A stretch of 64,000 bases of DNA from Salinibacterium sp. SWN167 (GTDB lineage: Bacteria; Actinomycetota; Actinomycetes; Actinomycetales; Microbacteriaceae), in contig NZ_JADYWU010000002.1 in NCBI RefSeq assembly GCF_015864665.1, forward strand, positions 248,001-312,000, in the 5' to 3' direction. A model generated the notes under the pieces. It made no database searches. It was not told the DNA's origin and was given only the letters and a program-made list of their open reading frames with translations. Shown here piece by piece: positions 18,802-28,344 of the stretch (position 1 is its first letter; each line of letters starts with the position of its first letter). The translations under genes and the position numbers were made by a program.

Positions 18802-20424
18802 ATGAGCGGAATCGTGGCACCGAAGCTAACCACTTCGGACGAGCAGCTGCTGGCACAGGCGCGTACGGGGGTACAAAACGCCTTTGCCGAGCTCTGGAGT
18901 CGCCACTACCGCTCGGGAATATGTGTTGCCCGTCAGTACACGTCGATAGACGCGGACGATCTCGTGTCTGAGTCGTTCGCGCGTATTTACCAGCGTGTGC
19001 TGGCGGGTGGCGGCCCACAGGGTGCCTTTCGCCCCTACCTCTATACGACCATCCGCAACCTCGCGTCGACGTGGGGCGCTGCCTCCCGCGAAGTGCAAGT
19101 GGATGAGATCGCCGACTTCGAAGACCCCAAGACTCTCGACGACCCCATTGCCGTTGCGCTCGATCACTCGCTCACCGCCAAAGCCTTCCGTGAACTTCCG
19201 GAACGCTGGCAGTCAGTGCTCTGGTACACCGAGGTTGAAGGCATGGACCCTCACGAGGTGGCGCCACTACTGGGCATGAGCGCTAACAGCGTCGCTGCGC
19301 TGTCGTACCGCGCGCGTGAAGGTCTTCGCAAAGCCTGGTTGCAAGCCCATATCAACGACGCAACGGCATCCGGCGAATGCCAGTGGGCGATGTCAAAGTT
19401 TGGCGAGCATGCTCGCAAGAGCCTCAGCGGCAGAGATACCACACGCATCGAAGCCCATCTTGCTTCGTGCGCTCGCTGTGCGATCGTGTGTGAAGAGGTC
19501 GACGAGGTTGGTTCACGCCTAGCACTCGTGATGATCCCGATGCTGCTGGGCGGCGTTGCTGGTGGCGGTTTCCTGAGTGCCTTCGGGCAGGGCGGCGCAG
19601 CGTCGCTTACCGCAGCAGCAGCGCCGGCCATGCCAGCAGCGGTGGTCGCCAGTACGCATCTGGTGGGCGCTGGCGGCGTGGCTGCCGCAGGCGGAGCCAG
19701 CGCGGGGGTACTTCCCGTCGCGGTCGCCGGCACGCTTGCTGCCGCGCTAGCCCTTACCGGCTCACTTGTTGTTCTTGCTCCGACAACTCCCGGATCCACG
19801 AGTGCCGAGGGCACAACGACGAGCCAAACCTCTGACGGTCAGGGCAACCCCGACGTGACGAACTCGGGAGTCAGTGACAACCTCGGCGGTTCTCGCACCG
19901 ATCCCAGCGACATCACGATTCCTACGGTCCCCACGGTTCCCTCCATTGAGGCGAGCACCGATACCGGTGGCATTACAACCGGCTCGGGTGGGCTCGTCGA
20001 TTCTGTTGGAGATGTCGTCGGGGGGCTTGTCGACTCCGTCATCGGCACTGTCACCGGAGGAGCTGCTCCCGAAGGTCACACGGCCCCAGGCGGCGTTGTG
20101 GGTACCGACATCGACCTGAACCTCATCGGAACCGCCACTCCGGGCGCGCACCTCTCGCTGCAGGCGGCGGGGCTCGTCTACGCGACGACGACTGTGTCAA
20201 GCGACGGTACCTTTGCGCTCAACGTCACCGGTATCCCGGGTGGGTTGTCATCGCTCGACTTGGTGCAGACCGTCGATCGTGACTATTTGGGCGGCCTGGT
20301 GGGCGGCGGCGGCTTGCTCGGGGGACTCCTCGGCACCGTCGATGGCCTCATCAATGACCTCATCGAACCCCTCCAGCTATCGTCGGGTAATAACCAAGGC
20401 GTCAACGTTCGTTTACTGAGCTAA
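18802..20424 (+). CDS. ECF-like sigma factor fused to zinc-finger anti-sigma domain, membrane segments and secreted tail
   Basis: A 540-aa multidomain regulator. Sigma region 2 (about residues 25-85, DADDLVSESFARIYQRV) and region 4 (about 155-210, LPERWQSVLWYTEVEG, HEVAPLLGMSANSVAAL) make an ECF-type sigma factor. It is followed by a zinc-binding anti-sigma motif HLASCARC (about 242-249), hydrophobic segments (about 262-290 and 320-345), a Ser/Thr/Gly-rich linker, and a C-terminal beta-rich domain (DIDLNLIGTATPGAHLSL). The ATG at 18802 follows AGGGGG; longer in-frame starts lack a ribosome site. The fusion suggests a membrane-held sigma factor that responds to an outside signal; this is inferred. 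Confidence 0.82.
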   Translation: MSGIVAPKLTTSDEQLLAQARTGVQNAFAELWSRHYRSGICVARQYTSIDADDLVSESFARIYQRVLAGGGPQGAFRPYLYTTIRNLASTWGAASREVQVDEIADFEDPKTLDDPIAVALDHSLTAKAFRELPERWQSVLWYTEVEGMDPHEVAPLLGMSANSVAALSYRAREGLRKAWLQAHINDATASGECQWAMSKFGEHARKSLSGRDTTRIEAHLASCARCAIVCEEVDEVGSRLALVMIPMLLGGVAGGGFLSAFGQGGAASLTAAAAPAMPAAVVASTHLVGAGGVAAAGGASAGVLPVAVAGTLAAALALTGSLVVLAPTTPGSTSAEGTTTSQTSDGQGNPDVTNSGVSDNLGGSRTDPSDITIPTVPTVPSIEASTDTGGITTGSGGLVDSVGDVVGGLVDSVIGTVTGGAAPEGHTAPGGVVGTDIDLNLIGTATPGAHLSLQAAGLVYATTTVSSDGTFALNVTGIPGGLSSLDLVQTVDRDYLGGLVGGGGLLGGLLGTVDGLINDLIEPLQLSSGNNQGVNVRLLS

Positions 20425-20444
20425 ACCCCAGTTCGGGGGTGTTT
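20425..20444 (+). terminator. Short hairpin after the sigma-factor gene
   Basis: Immediately after the stop, acccc (20425-20429) pairs with ggggt (20436-20440), followed by GTTT. A weak intrinsic terminator is plausible; a much stronger one lies about 110 bp downstream. Confidence 0.4.
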
Positions 20445-20549
20445 GCAGATTCTTCTCGTCATAATGTGTCGAGAGACCAGTCTCTTTTAGTAGGCAACCC
20501 GAATGCCTACTGTGGGCGTTCGCCGTGGGTGACGGACGCACACAAACAA

Positions 20550-20587
20550 ATCGCCCCTGGAGCTACCTCGGTAGCGCCAGGGGCGAT
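20550..20587. terminator. Bidirectional terminator between sigma-factor gene and sdhB
   Basis: A long hairpin: atcgcccctgg (20550-20560) pairs with ccaggggcgat (20577-20587), and inside it gctacc pairs with ggtagc. T-rich tracts flank it on both strands (CTTGTTT rightward, TTTGTTTGTG leftward). It ends the sdhCDAB transcript and probably also the convergent sigma-factor transcript. Confidence 0.85.
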
Positions 20588-20608
20588 CTTGTTTAAGCGA
20601 GCGTACGG

Positions 20609-21367
20609 TTACGGCTTGCCCTTGATGATGGCCTGCTTCACTTCAGCGATTGCCTGAGTTACTTGGATGCCACGGGGGCACGCGTCGGTGCAGTTGAAGG
20701 TAGTGCGGCAACGCCACACGCCCTCTTTGTCGTTGAGGATGTCGAGGCGAACGCCGGCGCCCTCATCGCGCGAGTCAAAGATGAAGCGGTGCGCGTTCAC
20801 GATGGCAGCAGGACCGAAGTACTGTCCGTCGGTCCAGAACACGGGGCAGCTCGACGTGCACGCAGCGCACAGGATGCACTTTGTGGTGTCGTCGAAGCGG
20901 GCGCGCTCCACAGGACTCTGCTTGCGTTCCTTGCCGCCCTTGACGGGGCCAGCCATGAGGAACGGGTTGACCTCTTTGAAGGAGTCGAAGAACGGCTCCA
21001 TATCGACGATCAAGTCTTTCTCTAGGGGGAGACCCTTGATGGCCTCCACGTAGATCGGCTTCGAAATGTCGAGGTCCTTGATCAGCGTCTTGCAGGCGAG
21101 GCGGTTGCGGCCGTTGATGCGCATTGCATCCGAACCACAAATACCGTGTGCGCAGGAGCGACGGAAGGTCAGCGACCCGTCCATCTCCCACTTGATCTTG
21201 TGAAGAGCGTCGAGAACACGGTCGGTCTCGTACAGCTCGACGTCGAAGTCTTCCCAGCGCGGTTCTTCATCCACCTCGGGGTCGAATCGACGAATCATGA
21301 GCGTCGCAGTGAAGGTCGGAACGACCTCTGCTGCGGCAGGCTTGTTATCAGCGACGGCAGTGCTCAT
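20609..21367 (-). CDS. sdhB: Succinate dehydrogenase iron-sulfur subunit
   Basis: Electron-transfer subunit of complex II. The 252-aa protein has the N-terminal plant-type 2Fe-2S cysteines (CAHGICGSDAM and the later RLAC) and the C-terminal ferredoxin-like pair of cysteine clusters (CILCAACTSSCP and CRTTFNCTDACPRG) for the 4Fe-4S and 3Fe-4S centres. It overlaps the sdhA stop by one base and is the last gene of the operon. Confidence 0.96.
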   Translation of the reverse strand: MSTAVADNKPAAAEVVPTFTATLMIRRFDPEVDEEPRWEDFDVELYETDRVLDALHKIKWEMDGSLTFRRSCAHGICGSDAMRINGRNRLACKTLIKDLDISKPIYVEAIKGLPLEKDLIVDMEPFFDSFKEVNPFLMAGPVKGGKERKQSPVERARFDDTTKCILCAACTSSCPVFWTDGQYFGPAAIVNAHRFIFDSRDEGAGVRLDILNDKEGVWRCRTTFNCTDACPRGIQVTQAIAEVKQAIIKGKP

Positions 21368-23181
21368 TAGTACTTTCTTTCCATCGGCGGGTAGTTGGTG
21401 ATCACTACCGGCTTCCAGTCGAGACGGATGTGGTCACCCGCCTCTTCTGATTCTGGGTCGCCCGTGAGGTACGCCATGGTGTGCACGAGGAAGTTCTCGT
21501 CGTCACGATCGGGGTAGTCCTCACGCATGTGGCCGCCACGGCTTTCCTTACGAGACCGAGCCGAGAACACGAGCACTTCAGCGAGGTCGAGCAGGAAGCC
21601 AAGCTCTACGGCTTCGAGCAGGTCGGTGTTGAACCGCTTGCCCTTGTCGTCGAGGCGGATGTTCTTGTAGCGAGCGCGCAAAGTCTGGATGAGCTTGGTT
21701 ACCTCTTCGAGGCTTTCATCGGTGCGGAAGATCTGCGCGTTGCGGTCCATCGAGACCTGCAGTTCCTTGCGGATAACGGCAATGCGCTCGGTGCCATCGC
21801 CAGCACGAACCATGTCGAGGATGTTCTTGACGCCCCCGGCAGGATTCTCGGGCAGCGGCACGAATTCAGCAGTCTTGACGTACTCGACGGCTGCCTTTCC
21901 GGCACGCTTTCCGAAGACGTTGATGTCGAGCAGCGAGTTGGTTCCCAAACGGTTGGATCCGTGAACGGAAACACACGCACACTCGCCAGCGGCGTAGAGG
22001 CCCTTGACGACATCAGTGTTGTTGCGCAGCACTTCGGCCTGAACGTTGGTGGGAATGCCGCCCATCGCGTAGTGCGCGGTTGGCAGCACGGGAACGGGCT
22101 CGGTGTACGGCTCGACGCCCAGGTAGGTGCGAGCGAACTCGGTGATGTCGGGGAGCTTCTCGTCGATGACAGCAGGCTCGAGGTGAGTGATGTCGAGGAA
22201 AAGGTAGTCCTTGTCGGGACCAGCTCCACGGCCTTCACGAATCTCAGTGGCCATCGAACGCGCAACGATGTCACGCGGCGCGAGGTCCTTGAGCGTCGGC
22301 GTGTAGCGCTCCATGAAGCGTTCGCCCTCGGAGTTGCGCAGAATCGCGCCCTCTCCACGAGCAGCTTCGGAGAGCAGGATGCCGAGGCCAGCCAACCCGG
22401 TGGGGTGGAACTGGAAGAACTCCATGTCCTCCAGCGGCAGGCCCTTGCGCCAGATGATTCCGACGCCATCACCGGTGAGGGTGTGCGCGTTGGACGTCGT
22501 CTTGAAGATCTTGCCGAATCCACCGGTAGCGAAGATGATCGCCTTCGACTGGAACACGTGCAGCTCGCCGGTAGCGAGCTCGTAGGCAACAACGCCCGAC
22601 GGTTCGTCAACGCCATCAACCTCGGTCATGACCAGGTCGAGCACGTAGAACTCGTTGAAGAAGTTGATGCCGAGCTTGACGCAGTTTTGGTACAACGTCT
22701 GAAGGATCATGTGGCCGGTGCGGTCAGCGGCGTAGCAGGCGCGGCGAACCGGAGCCTTGCCGTGTTCGCGAGTGTGGCCACCGAAGCGACGCTGGTCGAT
22801 CTTGCCGTCTTCGGTGCGGTTGAACGGAAGACCCATGTTCTCAAGGTCTACAACGGCGTCGATCGCTTCTTTGGCGAGAATCTCTGCCGCGTCTTGGTCG
22901 ACAAGGTAGTCGCCACCCTTGACGGTGTCGTAGGTGTGCCATTCCCAGTTGTCTTCTTCAACGTTGGCGAGAGCCGCAGCCATACCGCCCTGCGCTGCAC
23001 CGGTGTGCGAACGCGTGGGGTAGAGCTTGGAAATCACAGCGGTCTTGGCGTGCGGGCCAGCTTCAATAGCGGCGCGCATGCCAGCACCACCGGCACCCAC
23101 AATGACGATGTCGAACTGGTGGTAGTGGATTCCGTCAATAACGGTTCCGTCGGCGATGTCGCCGGTGTTAATCGTTGCCAA
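21367..23181 (-). CDS. sdhA: Succinate dehydrogenase flavoprotein subunit
   Basis: Oxidises succinate to fumarate with covalent FAD. It is 604 aa. The Rossmann motif [16 protein letters not shown], the FAD-attachment region [11 protein letters not shown] (His), the substrate segment [14 protein letters not shown], and the later HPTG and [12 protein letters not shown] motifs are all present. It follows sdhD with no gap and overlaps sdhB by one base. Confidence 0.97.
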   Translation of the reverse strand: MATINTGDIADGTVIDGIHYHQFDIVIVGAGGAGMRAAIEAGPHAKTAVISKLYPTRSHTGAAQGGMAAALANVEEDNWEWHTYDTVKGGDYLVDQDAAEILAKEAIDAVVDLENMGLPFNRTEDGKIDQRRFGGHTREHGKAPVRRACYAADRTGHMILQTLYQNCVKLGINFFNEFYVLDLVMTEVDGVDEPSGVVAYELATGELHVFQSKAIIFATGGFGKIFKTTSNAHTLTGDGVGIIWRKGLPLEDMEFFQFHPTGLAGLGILLSEAARGEGAILRNSEGERFMERYTPTLKDLAPRDIVARSMATEIREGRGAGPDKDYLFLDITHLEPAVIDEKLPDITEFARTYLGVEPYTEPVPVLPTAHYAMGGIPTNVQAEVLRNNTDVVKGLYAAGECACVSVHGSNRLGTNSLLDINVFGKRAGKAAVEYVKTAEFVPLPENPAGGVKNILDMVRAGDGTERIAVIRKELQVSMDRNAQIFRTDESLEEVTKLIQTLRARYKNIRLDDKGKRFNTDLLEAVELGFLLDLAEVLVFSARSRKESRGGHMREDYPDRDDENFLVHTMAYLTGDPESEEAGDHIRLDWKPVVITNYPPMERKY

Positions 23182-23634
23182 TTAAGATGCCTCACAGAAG
23201 CTGGGGAGCAGAGCTGGGTCAGCTCCGGCTGGGCAGGGGTCAAAGGTGGTGATCACGAGCGTTCCCAAAATAATCAGGATGACCGTGGATGCGGCAATTC
23301 CGATCAGGAGAACCTTGCGCACCTTGGGGTTGGTTGCATAGTCGTTCACGAGCGTGCGCATTCCGTTGCCGCCGTGGATGAGTGCGAGCCACAGCATGAG
23401 GCCGTCCCACACAATCCAGAACGGGTCAGCGAGCTTGCCGCCGACGAATGCGAAGTCGATGGCTTTGACGCCCTCGCCGGCAACAAGGTTGACGAAGAGG
23501 TGGCCGAAGATGAGAACGATCAGCACGACGCCAGAGGCGCGCATGTAGATCCATCCCCATTTTTCCCAGTTAATTCCACCGGTGCGGTGGCCACGGGTTG
23601 GGGTGCGGGGGGCTTCGATGAGACTCATGCTCAA
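23182..23634 (-). CDS. sdhD: Succinate dehydrogenase hydrophobic membrane anchor
   Basis: A 150-aa anchor with three membrane segments and the heme/quinone-side motif LALIHGGNGMRTLVNDY, typical of actinobacterial SdhD. It starts in a 4-bp overlap with sdhC and abuts sdhA. Operon order and the histidine-bearing helix define it; it is too divergent for a firm statement on heme ligands. Confidence 0.88.
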   Translation of the reverse strand: MSMSLIEAPRTPTRGHRTGGINWEKWGWIYMRASGVVLIVLIFGHLFVNLVAGEGVKAIDFAFVGGKLADPFWIVWDGLMLWLALIHGGNGMRTLVNDYATNPKVRKVLLIGIAASTVILIILGTLVITTFDPCPAGADPALLPSFCEAS

Positions 23635-24068
23635 CCTCCGAAGACGTGCATTAGCTGGCGGGGGATGAACGCGGCAAGCAGAACCACCCAGAGACCAATG
23701 ACGACCCAGAACATGGTGCGCTGGTGCTTGGCGCCGAATGCCCAGAAGTCGATCAGGATGATGCGGAGGCCGTTGAATGCGTGGAACGCGATCGCCGCAA
23801 CCAGCGCGATTTCACCCAGACCCATGAGAGGCGTTTTGTAGGTGTCGATCACCGCGTTGTACGCCTCAGGACTCACGCGAACGAGCGCGGTGTCGAGAAT
23901 GTGCACGAGGAGGAAGAAGTAGATAGCAACACCGGTAATTCGGTGTAGCACCCACGACCACATGCCCTCTTTACCCCGGTACAGGGTGCCAGCAGGTCTC
24001 TTGGGTGAGCGAATCTTGGGCGGCGACTGCGGCTCCGCCACTAGGTTACTCGCCGACTTCTCTGGCAC
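23631..24068 (-). CDS. sdhC: Succinate dehydrogenase cytochrome b556 subunit
   Basis: Membrane anchor carrying heme b. The GTG at 24068 is chosen because AAGGAGG precedes it by six bases; the frame is open further upstream but that part is not SdhC-like. The 145-aa protein has the signature LHRITGVAIYFFLLVHILDT (heme-region His) and a second histidine helix AFHAFNGLRIILID. First gene of sdhCDAB. Confidence 0.92.
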   Translation of the reverse strand: MPEKSASNLVAEPQSPPKIRSPKRPAGTLYRGKEGMWSWVLHRITGVAIYFFLLVHILDTALVRVSPEAYNAVIDTYKTPLMGLGEIALVAAIAFHAFNGLRIILIDFWAFGAKHQRTMFWVVIGLWVVLLAAFIPRQLMHVFGG

Positions 24069-24256
24069 GAGGACCCTCCTTGCGGTGTGGGGTCGCGTCC
24101 ACCGCGACCGATGAGTGTCCGCACAGGCGGACTCTCTCATTCTATTCCCGTGCGGAGGCCCTCGCTTCCCAGTCGACCCTAAATAGGGAGATATCCGGAA
24201 TGTTTTCGAGAATATTGTGAAACTTAACGAGGCCTTCTGGCGATGCAGCGCCGAAT

Positions 24257-24691
24257 CTACTGCGCAAGCGCAGCTGACGACAAAGATTCTACGAACTGTG
24301 CACCAGAATCTTGTCGCTGATCCATCGCTGCTCGATACCACTCGATTTTCAGAGTGATTCCGTCGAGGTGCTTCTGTTGTTCGGCTAAGTCGCGCACAAC
24401 GTTTTCGCGGTGTTGCTCGAGCAAGCGCATCCGTTCCGCTGAGGTGTCTTTGCCGCTCCGCACCAGATCGGCATACTCCCGGATGGTGCGGATGGGCATT
24501 CCTGTACGGCGAAGATGGCCGATGAACTCGACGGCCTTGACATCCATCTCGCGGTAGCGTCGCTGGCCATTAGCTAACCGGGGCACCACCAGCAGGCCCG
24601 CCTTTTCGTAGTAGCGCAGCGTGTGATCGGTGACTCCGGTCGCTTCCGCAACTTCGCCAATAGTGAGTACTCGTTCGTTAGCCGTTGTCAT
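24257..24691 (-). CDS. MerR-family transcriptional regulator
   Basis: A 144-aa activator/repressor with an N-terminal winged helix (LTIGEVAEATGVTDHTLRYYEKAGLL, residues ~9-34) and the wing NGQRRYREMD, followed by a long coiled coil (about 80-125) for dimerisation. No cysteine cluster for metal binding is present, so it may belong to the organic or aldehyde/stress-responding subgroup. Its own promoter shows the 19-bp spacer typical of MerR control, so self-regulation is likely. Confidence 0.88.
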   Translation of the reverse strand: MTTANERVLTIGEVAEATGVTDHTLRYYEKAGLLVVPRLANGQRRYREMDVKAVEFIGHLRRTGMPIRTIREYADLVRSGKDTSAERMRLLEQHRENVVRDLAEQQKHLDGITLKIEWYRAAMDQRQDSGAQFVESLSSAALAQ

Positions 24692-24701
24692 CGTGCCACC
24701 T

Positions 24702-24732
24702 ATGTTCCTTGCTAGAGCGCACTCTAAGTCAA
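24702..24732 (-). promoter_or_regulatory. MerR-type promoter/operator upstream of the merR-like gene
   Basis: On the minus strand: -35 TTGACT (24732-24727), a 19-bp spacer holding the inverted repeat TAGAG-N4-CTCTA (forward 24713-24726), then -10-like GAACAT (24707-24702). A 19-bp spacer with a central dyad is the hallmark of MerR-controlled promoters. The ATG follows 11 bp later after AGGTGG. Confidence 0.65.
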
Positions 24733-24759
24733 GTCACTGTGGCCACAGTGCGCAACTAG

Positions 24760-25890
24760 TTAGCGAGGAAGCGGTGCGGGTACTGCCGCGATTGTTGCTT
24801 CGTAGTGCTGGACGAGCTCGGCGCAGATGCCGCTCCACGATTTGCCGAGCACCGTGCGCCGGCCGGCTTCACCCATTCGAGCTCGCAGTGCTGGGTCGAT
24901 GGCGAGTGCCTCTATATAGGCGCGCAACTGATCCTCGTTGTCGGCTTCGAACAGGAAGCCGTTAGTGCCATGGTCGATCAGGTCAATCGGGCCGCCAGAG
25001 CGGGGCGCTACTACGGGCAAGCCCGCCGAGTGTGCTTCTTGCAAGGTTTGGCCAAAGGTCTCTTCTGTTCCCGTGTGCGCAAAAATGTCGAACGCCGCGT
25101 AAGCGGTAGCGAGCTCCTCGCCCCCCAACTTGCCCAACCATGTCACCGGGATGCCGGCAAGCTCCCTCTTAACAAGAGGCACAGATGAACCGTCTCCCAC
25201 GATTGCTACCCGCACCCCGCTGAGTCCCTGAAGTGATCGCAGCCGCTCCACCTGCTTCTCGGGAGCGATGCGTCCCACGTACCCCACGACGACTTCACCG
25301 TGGGGGGAGAGGCGCTTGCGCAGCTTCACCGTCGCGGGCGAGAGTTTCTTCGCGGGGTGATACATCGTGAGGTCCACGCCGCGACCCCAGCGTTCAAGTT
25401 TGGTGAGGCCGATAGCGCGCAGATCCGTCATAGCGGTGCTCGACGGGGCAAGCGTGAGCTCGGCACCATCGTGGATCCAACGCACGATGCGCCACGCCAG
25501 CTTGGTCGCCTGACCGAGGCGGTGGCGGCGCGCGTAGCCAGCGACATCCGTTTGGAAGATTGCGACAGCAGGGATGCCGAGGCGATTCGCTGACGATATC
25601 GCTTGAGCACCGAGAAGAAAGGGAGCAGCCGCGTGCACCACATCGGGGCGAAAATCGGCGATCAGTTTGTGGACTTGCGGATTAGGCAAGCCAACAGGAA
25701 ATTGCCGATAAGCCAGTGCGGGCACCGCATGCACCGTGAATCCCGCGTAGGTCTTGGGGGCGCCGGCCGATGGACAAATCACAATGGCCTCATGGCCTTC
25801 GGCGCTCAAATAGTCGAGCACCTTCAGCACGCTGTTGGTGACGCCGTTGACAGTGGGGAGGAAGCTTTCGCTCACAATGGCGACTCGCAC
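24760..25890 (-). CDS. GT4-family glycosyltransferase, probable GDP-mannose-dependent mannosyltransferase
   Basis: A 376-aa GT-B enzyme resembling actinobacterial MgtA-type mannosyltransferases. The N-terminal acceptor motif ESFLPTVNGVTNSV is present. The nucleotide-sugar half has VGYVGRIAPEKQVERL and the catalytic EX7E segment HTGTEETFGQTLQEA. The GTG at 25890 has TTGAGG at proper spacing; the GTG at 25899 does not. It is divergent from manC, which makes GDP-mannose, supporting mannose as the donor sugar. The likely product is a mannosylated lipid, by inference. Confidence 0.82.
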   Translation of the reverse strand: MRVAIVSESFLPTVNGVTNSVLKVLDYLSAEGHEAIVICPSAGAPKTYAGFTVHAVPALAYRQFPVGLPNPQVHKLIADFRPDVVHAAAPFLLGAQAISSANRLGIPAVAIFQTDVAGYARRHRLGQATKLAWRIVRWIHDGAELTLAPSSTAMTDLRAIGLTKLERWGRGVDLTMYHPAKKLSPATVKLRKRLSPHGEVVVGYVGRIAPEKQVERLRSLQGLSGVRVAIVGDGSSVPLVKRELAGIPVTWLGKLGGEELATAYAAFDIFAHTGTEETFGQTLQEAHSAGLPVVAPRSGGPIDLIDHGTNGFLFEADNEDQLRAYIEALAIDPALRARMGEAGRRTVLGKSWSGICAELVQHYEATIAAVPAPLPR

Positions 25891-25980
25891 AATCAGCACC
25901 TCAATCGGTTGTCGTGACCCTGACTGTAGAAGGTGCGGATAACCGGCGAGTTAACGGGTGCTGAAGTCTAAGGTGGAGGA

Positions 25981-27102
25981 ATGAGCCACAACCAGGCACC
26001 ATTCGACAATTTTTACAGCGTGATCCCTGCGGGTGGTATCGGGTCACGCTTGTGGCCGCTATCGCGTGCCGACGCCCCCAAGTTCCTGCACGACCTCACC
26101 GGATCAGGCCAGACCTTGCTGCGGGACACCTGGGACCGCCTCGCACCGATCTCCGGTGCCGACCGCATCATGGTCGTCACAGGGCGCGCGCACCGTGCCG
26201 CTGTCGAAAAGCAGTTGCCCGAGCTCAGCGACCCCAACGTTGTTCTTGAAAGCGAGCCAAAAGACTCCTCCGCAGCGATCGGGCTTGCGGCCGCGATCCT
26301 GCTCAAACGCGACCCCAACGTCATTATCGGATCGTTTGCTGCTGACCATGTGATTCGCGACATCCGCGGCTTTAGGCGCAGTGTTCGCGAATCAATCGCC
26401 GTGGCCAACGCCGGCTACATCGCCGCGATCGGCATCACCCCCACTGAGCCCGCCATCGGATTTGGCTACATCCACTGCGGTGAGGCTCTTGAAATTGAAG
26501 GTGCTCCGAGTGCGGTCATGGCGAAGTCATTCGTCGAGAAGCCCAACTTCGAGACTGCCCAGGCGTACGTCGCCAGTGGCGACTACCTCTGGAATGGAGG
26601 GATGTTCATCTCGCGTGCCGACGTGCTGCTCGAACAGCTCGGCAAAGCGCAGCCTGAACTGCTCGCGGGGCTCACTCAGCTTGCCGAGGTCTGGGACACT
26701 CCTGAGCGCGGCGCCGTTGTGGATGCCGTGTGGCCGCATCTGGCCAAGATCGCCATCGACTACACCGTGGCCGAACCGGCCGCTGAAGAGGGCCGCCTCG
26801 TTGTTATCCCCGGAGACTTCGATTGGGACGACGTTGGAGACTTCGCCTCGATCGCCAAGTTGCACTCGGGTGGGCGCAAATCAGACCTCGCGATTCTCGG
26901 AGAGAACGCTCGCGTTTTGGCCGATAAGTCGACCGGAGTGGTCATTAGCCAGACTGATCGGCTTATTTCCCTAATTGGGGTAAACGACATTGTCGTGGTC
27001 GATACGCCCGATGCTTTGCTGGTTACTACAACTGCAAACGCTCAGAGAGTGAAATCTGTAGTGGATGCTCTAAAAGTCTCCGGACGCAATGATGTGTTGT
27101 GA
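25981..27102 (+). CDS. manC: Mannose-1-phosphate guanylyltransferase
   Basis: Makes GDP-mannose from mannose-1-phosphate and GTP. The 373-aa single-domain enzyme has the nucleotidyltransferase loop PAGGIGSRLWPLSR (about 18-31), the GSFAADHVI segment and the sugar-binding FVEKPN. GGTGGAGGA precedes the ATG. No C-terminal isomerase domain is present, unlike bifunctional proteobacterial ManC. Neighbour of the probable mannosyltransferase. Confidence 0.92.
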   Translation: MSHNQAPFDNFYSVIPAGGIGSRLWPLSRADAPKFLHDLTGSGQTLLRDTWDRLAPISGADRIMVVTGRAHRAAVEKQLPELSDPNVVLESEPKDSSAAIGLAAAILLKRDPNVIIGSFAADHVIRDIRGFRRSVRESIAVANAGYIAAIGITPTEPAIGFGYIHCGEALEIEGAPSAVMAKSFVEKPNFETAQAYVASGDYLWNGGMFISRADVLLEQLGKAQPELLAGLTQLAEVWDTPERGAVVDAVWPHLAKIAIDYTVAEPAAEEGRLVVIPGDFDWDDVGDFASIAKLHSGGRKSDLAILGENARVLADKSTGVVISQTDRLISLIGVNDIVVVDTPDALLVTTTANAQRVKSVVDALKVSGRNDVL

Positions 27103-27232
27103 CAACCGTATTTCGCGTTTGTAACCATTCGGCTTCGGCGCTCATATTCGCACAATGGAACGCTTGATTCTTCGGTAGCGTAGGTTCACTATGTTTCGAC
27201 AATTTCTGTCGAACAGCATCTTGGAGGACACC

Positions 27233-28330
27233 TTGAGAATCAGCACTCACGGCCGCGCACTCAGCGGCATGGCGCTTGTTGCAACGAGCGCACTCGTACT
27301 CGCCGGTTGCGCTGCAGCACCCGAAGAGACCGAAGCCGGATCAGGCGAAATGCTTGACTACCTTCCCTGCATGGTTTCTGACTCGGGCGGATTCGACGAC
27401 AAGTCGTTCAACCAGCTCGGTTACGAAGGTATCGAAAAGGCAGCCAACGAACTCGGTGTTGAATTCAACGCTGTCGAGTCGACCAGCGATGCAGACTACG
27501 CACCCAACATCGAAAGCCTCGTAGCTGAGGGTTGCGACCTGATCGTCACCGTCGGATTCAACCTCTCCGCAGCCACCGTTGAGTTCGCTCTCGCGAACCC
27601 CGACATCGACTTCGCAATTGTCGATGACGCGGCAGACAACGACTTCGATGGCACCATCGACGCTCCGAACATCAAGCCGATCCTCTTCGACACCGCTGGT
27701 GCTGCATTCCTCGCGGGCTACGCTGCGGCTAGCTACTCCAAGACCGGTGTTATCGGAATGTACGGCGGAATGAACTTCCCCACCGTTTCGATCTTCCTCG
27801 ACGGAACCGCTCAGGGTGTTGAGTACTACAACTCCGAAAAGGGCACCGACGTCACCGTTCGTGGTTGGGACATTGCAGCGCAGGACGGAACCTTCATCGG
27901 TACCTTCGCTCCGGGAACCGACTCGCGTGCAGCAGCTCAGAACCTGATCGACCAGGGTGCAGACGTTCTGCTTCCTGCTGGTGGACCCATCTTCCAGAGC
28001 GCGGTTGAGGCAATCCGCGACTCCGGCAAGGACATCGCCATGATCGGTGTAGACGCTGACCTGACCGAGACCGAGACCGCAGCAGCGGACTTGTTCCTCA
28101 CCTCGATCCTTAAGCAGATCGGTGTTGCTGTCGAAGACGTTGTCAACGAAGCTTCCACCGGAACGCTTGACTACACGCCGTACATCGGAACCCTCGAAAA
28201 CGGTGGAGTTGGCATCGCGCCGTTCCACGACTTCGAGTCGATGGTTGACGGTGGTCTCGAAGCTGAGCTCGTCACCGTCAAGGACGGCATCATTTCCGGC
28301 GACATCGCCGTAACGTCGTACCTTAACTAA
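27233..28330 (+). CDS. BMP-family nucleoside-binding lipoprotein (ABC importer)
   Basis: Surface-anchored substrate-binding protein of the Med/BMP (PnrA-like) family, which binds purine and pyrimidine nucleosides. The TTG at 27233 is chosen because GGAGG lies seven bases before it; an ATG at 27191 has no ribosome site. The 365-aa precursor has a lipobox LVLAGC (about residue 26). Family motifs DSGGFDDKSFNQ and VGFNLSAATVEFA are visible. It heads the importer operon and is followed by a hairpin before the ATPase gene. Confidence 0.92.
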   Translation: MRISTHGRALSGMALVATSALVLAGCAAAPEETEAGSGEMLDYLPCMVSDSGGFDDKSFNQLGYEGIEKAANELGVEFNAVESTSDADYAPNIESLVAEGCDLIVTVGFNLSAATVEFALANPDIDFAIVDDAADNDFDGTIDAPNIKPILFDTAGAAFLAGYAAASYSKTGVIGMYGGMNFPTVSIFLDGTAQGVEYYNSEKGTDVTVRGWDIAAQDGTFIGTFAPGTDSRAAAQNLIDQGADVLLPAGGPIFQSAVEAIRDSGKDIAMIGVDADLTETETAAADLFLTSILKQIGVAVEDVVNEASTGTLDYTPYIGTLENGGVGIAPFHDFESMVDGGLEAELVTVKDGIISGDIAVTSYLN

Positions 28331-28344
28331 TTAGATAGCACTGA

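Noticed and set aside
21481-23841. A 786-codon open frame on the plus strand opposite sdhA/sdhD
   Set aside because: It mirrors codon structure of the well-supported sdh genes on the other strand, has no ribosome site or recognisable domain, and such antisense frames are common in GC-rich DNA.
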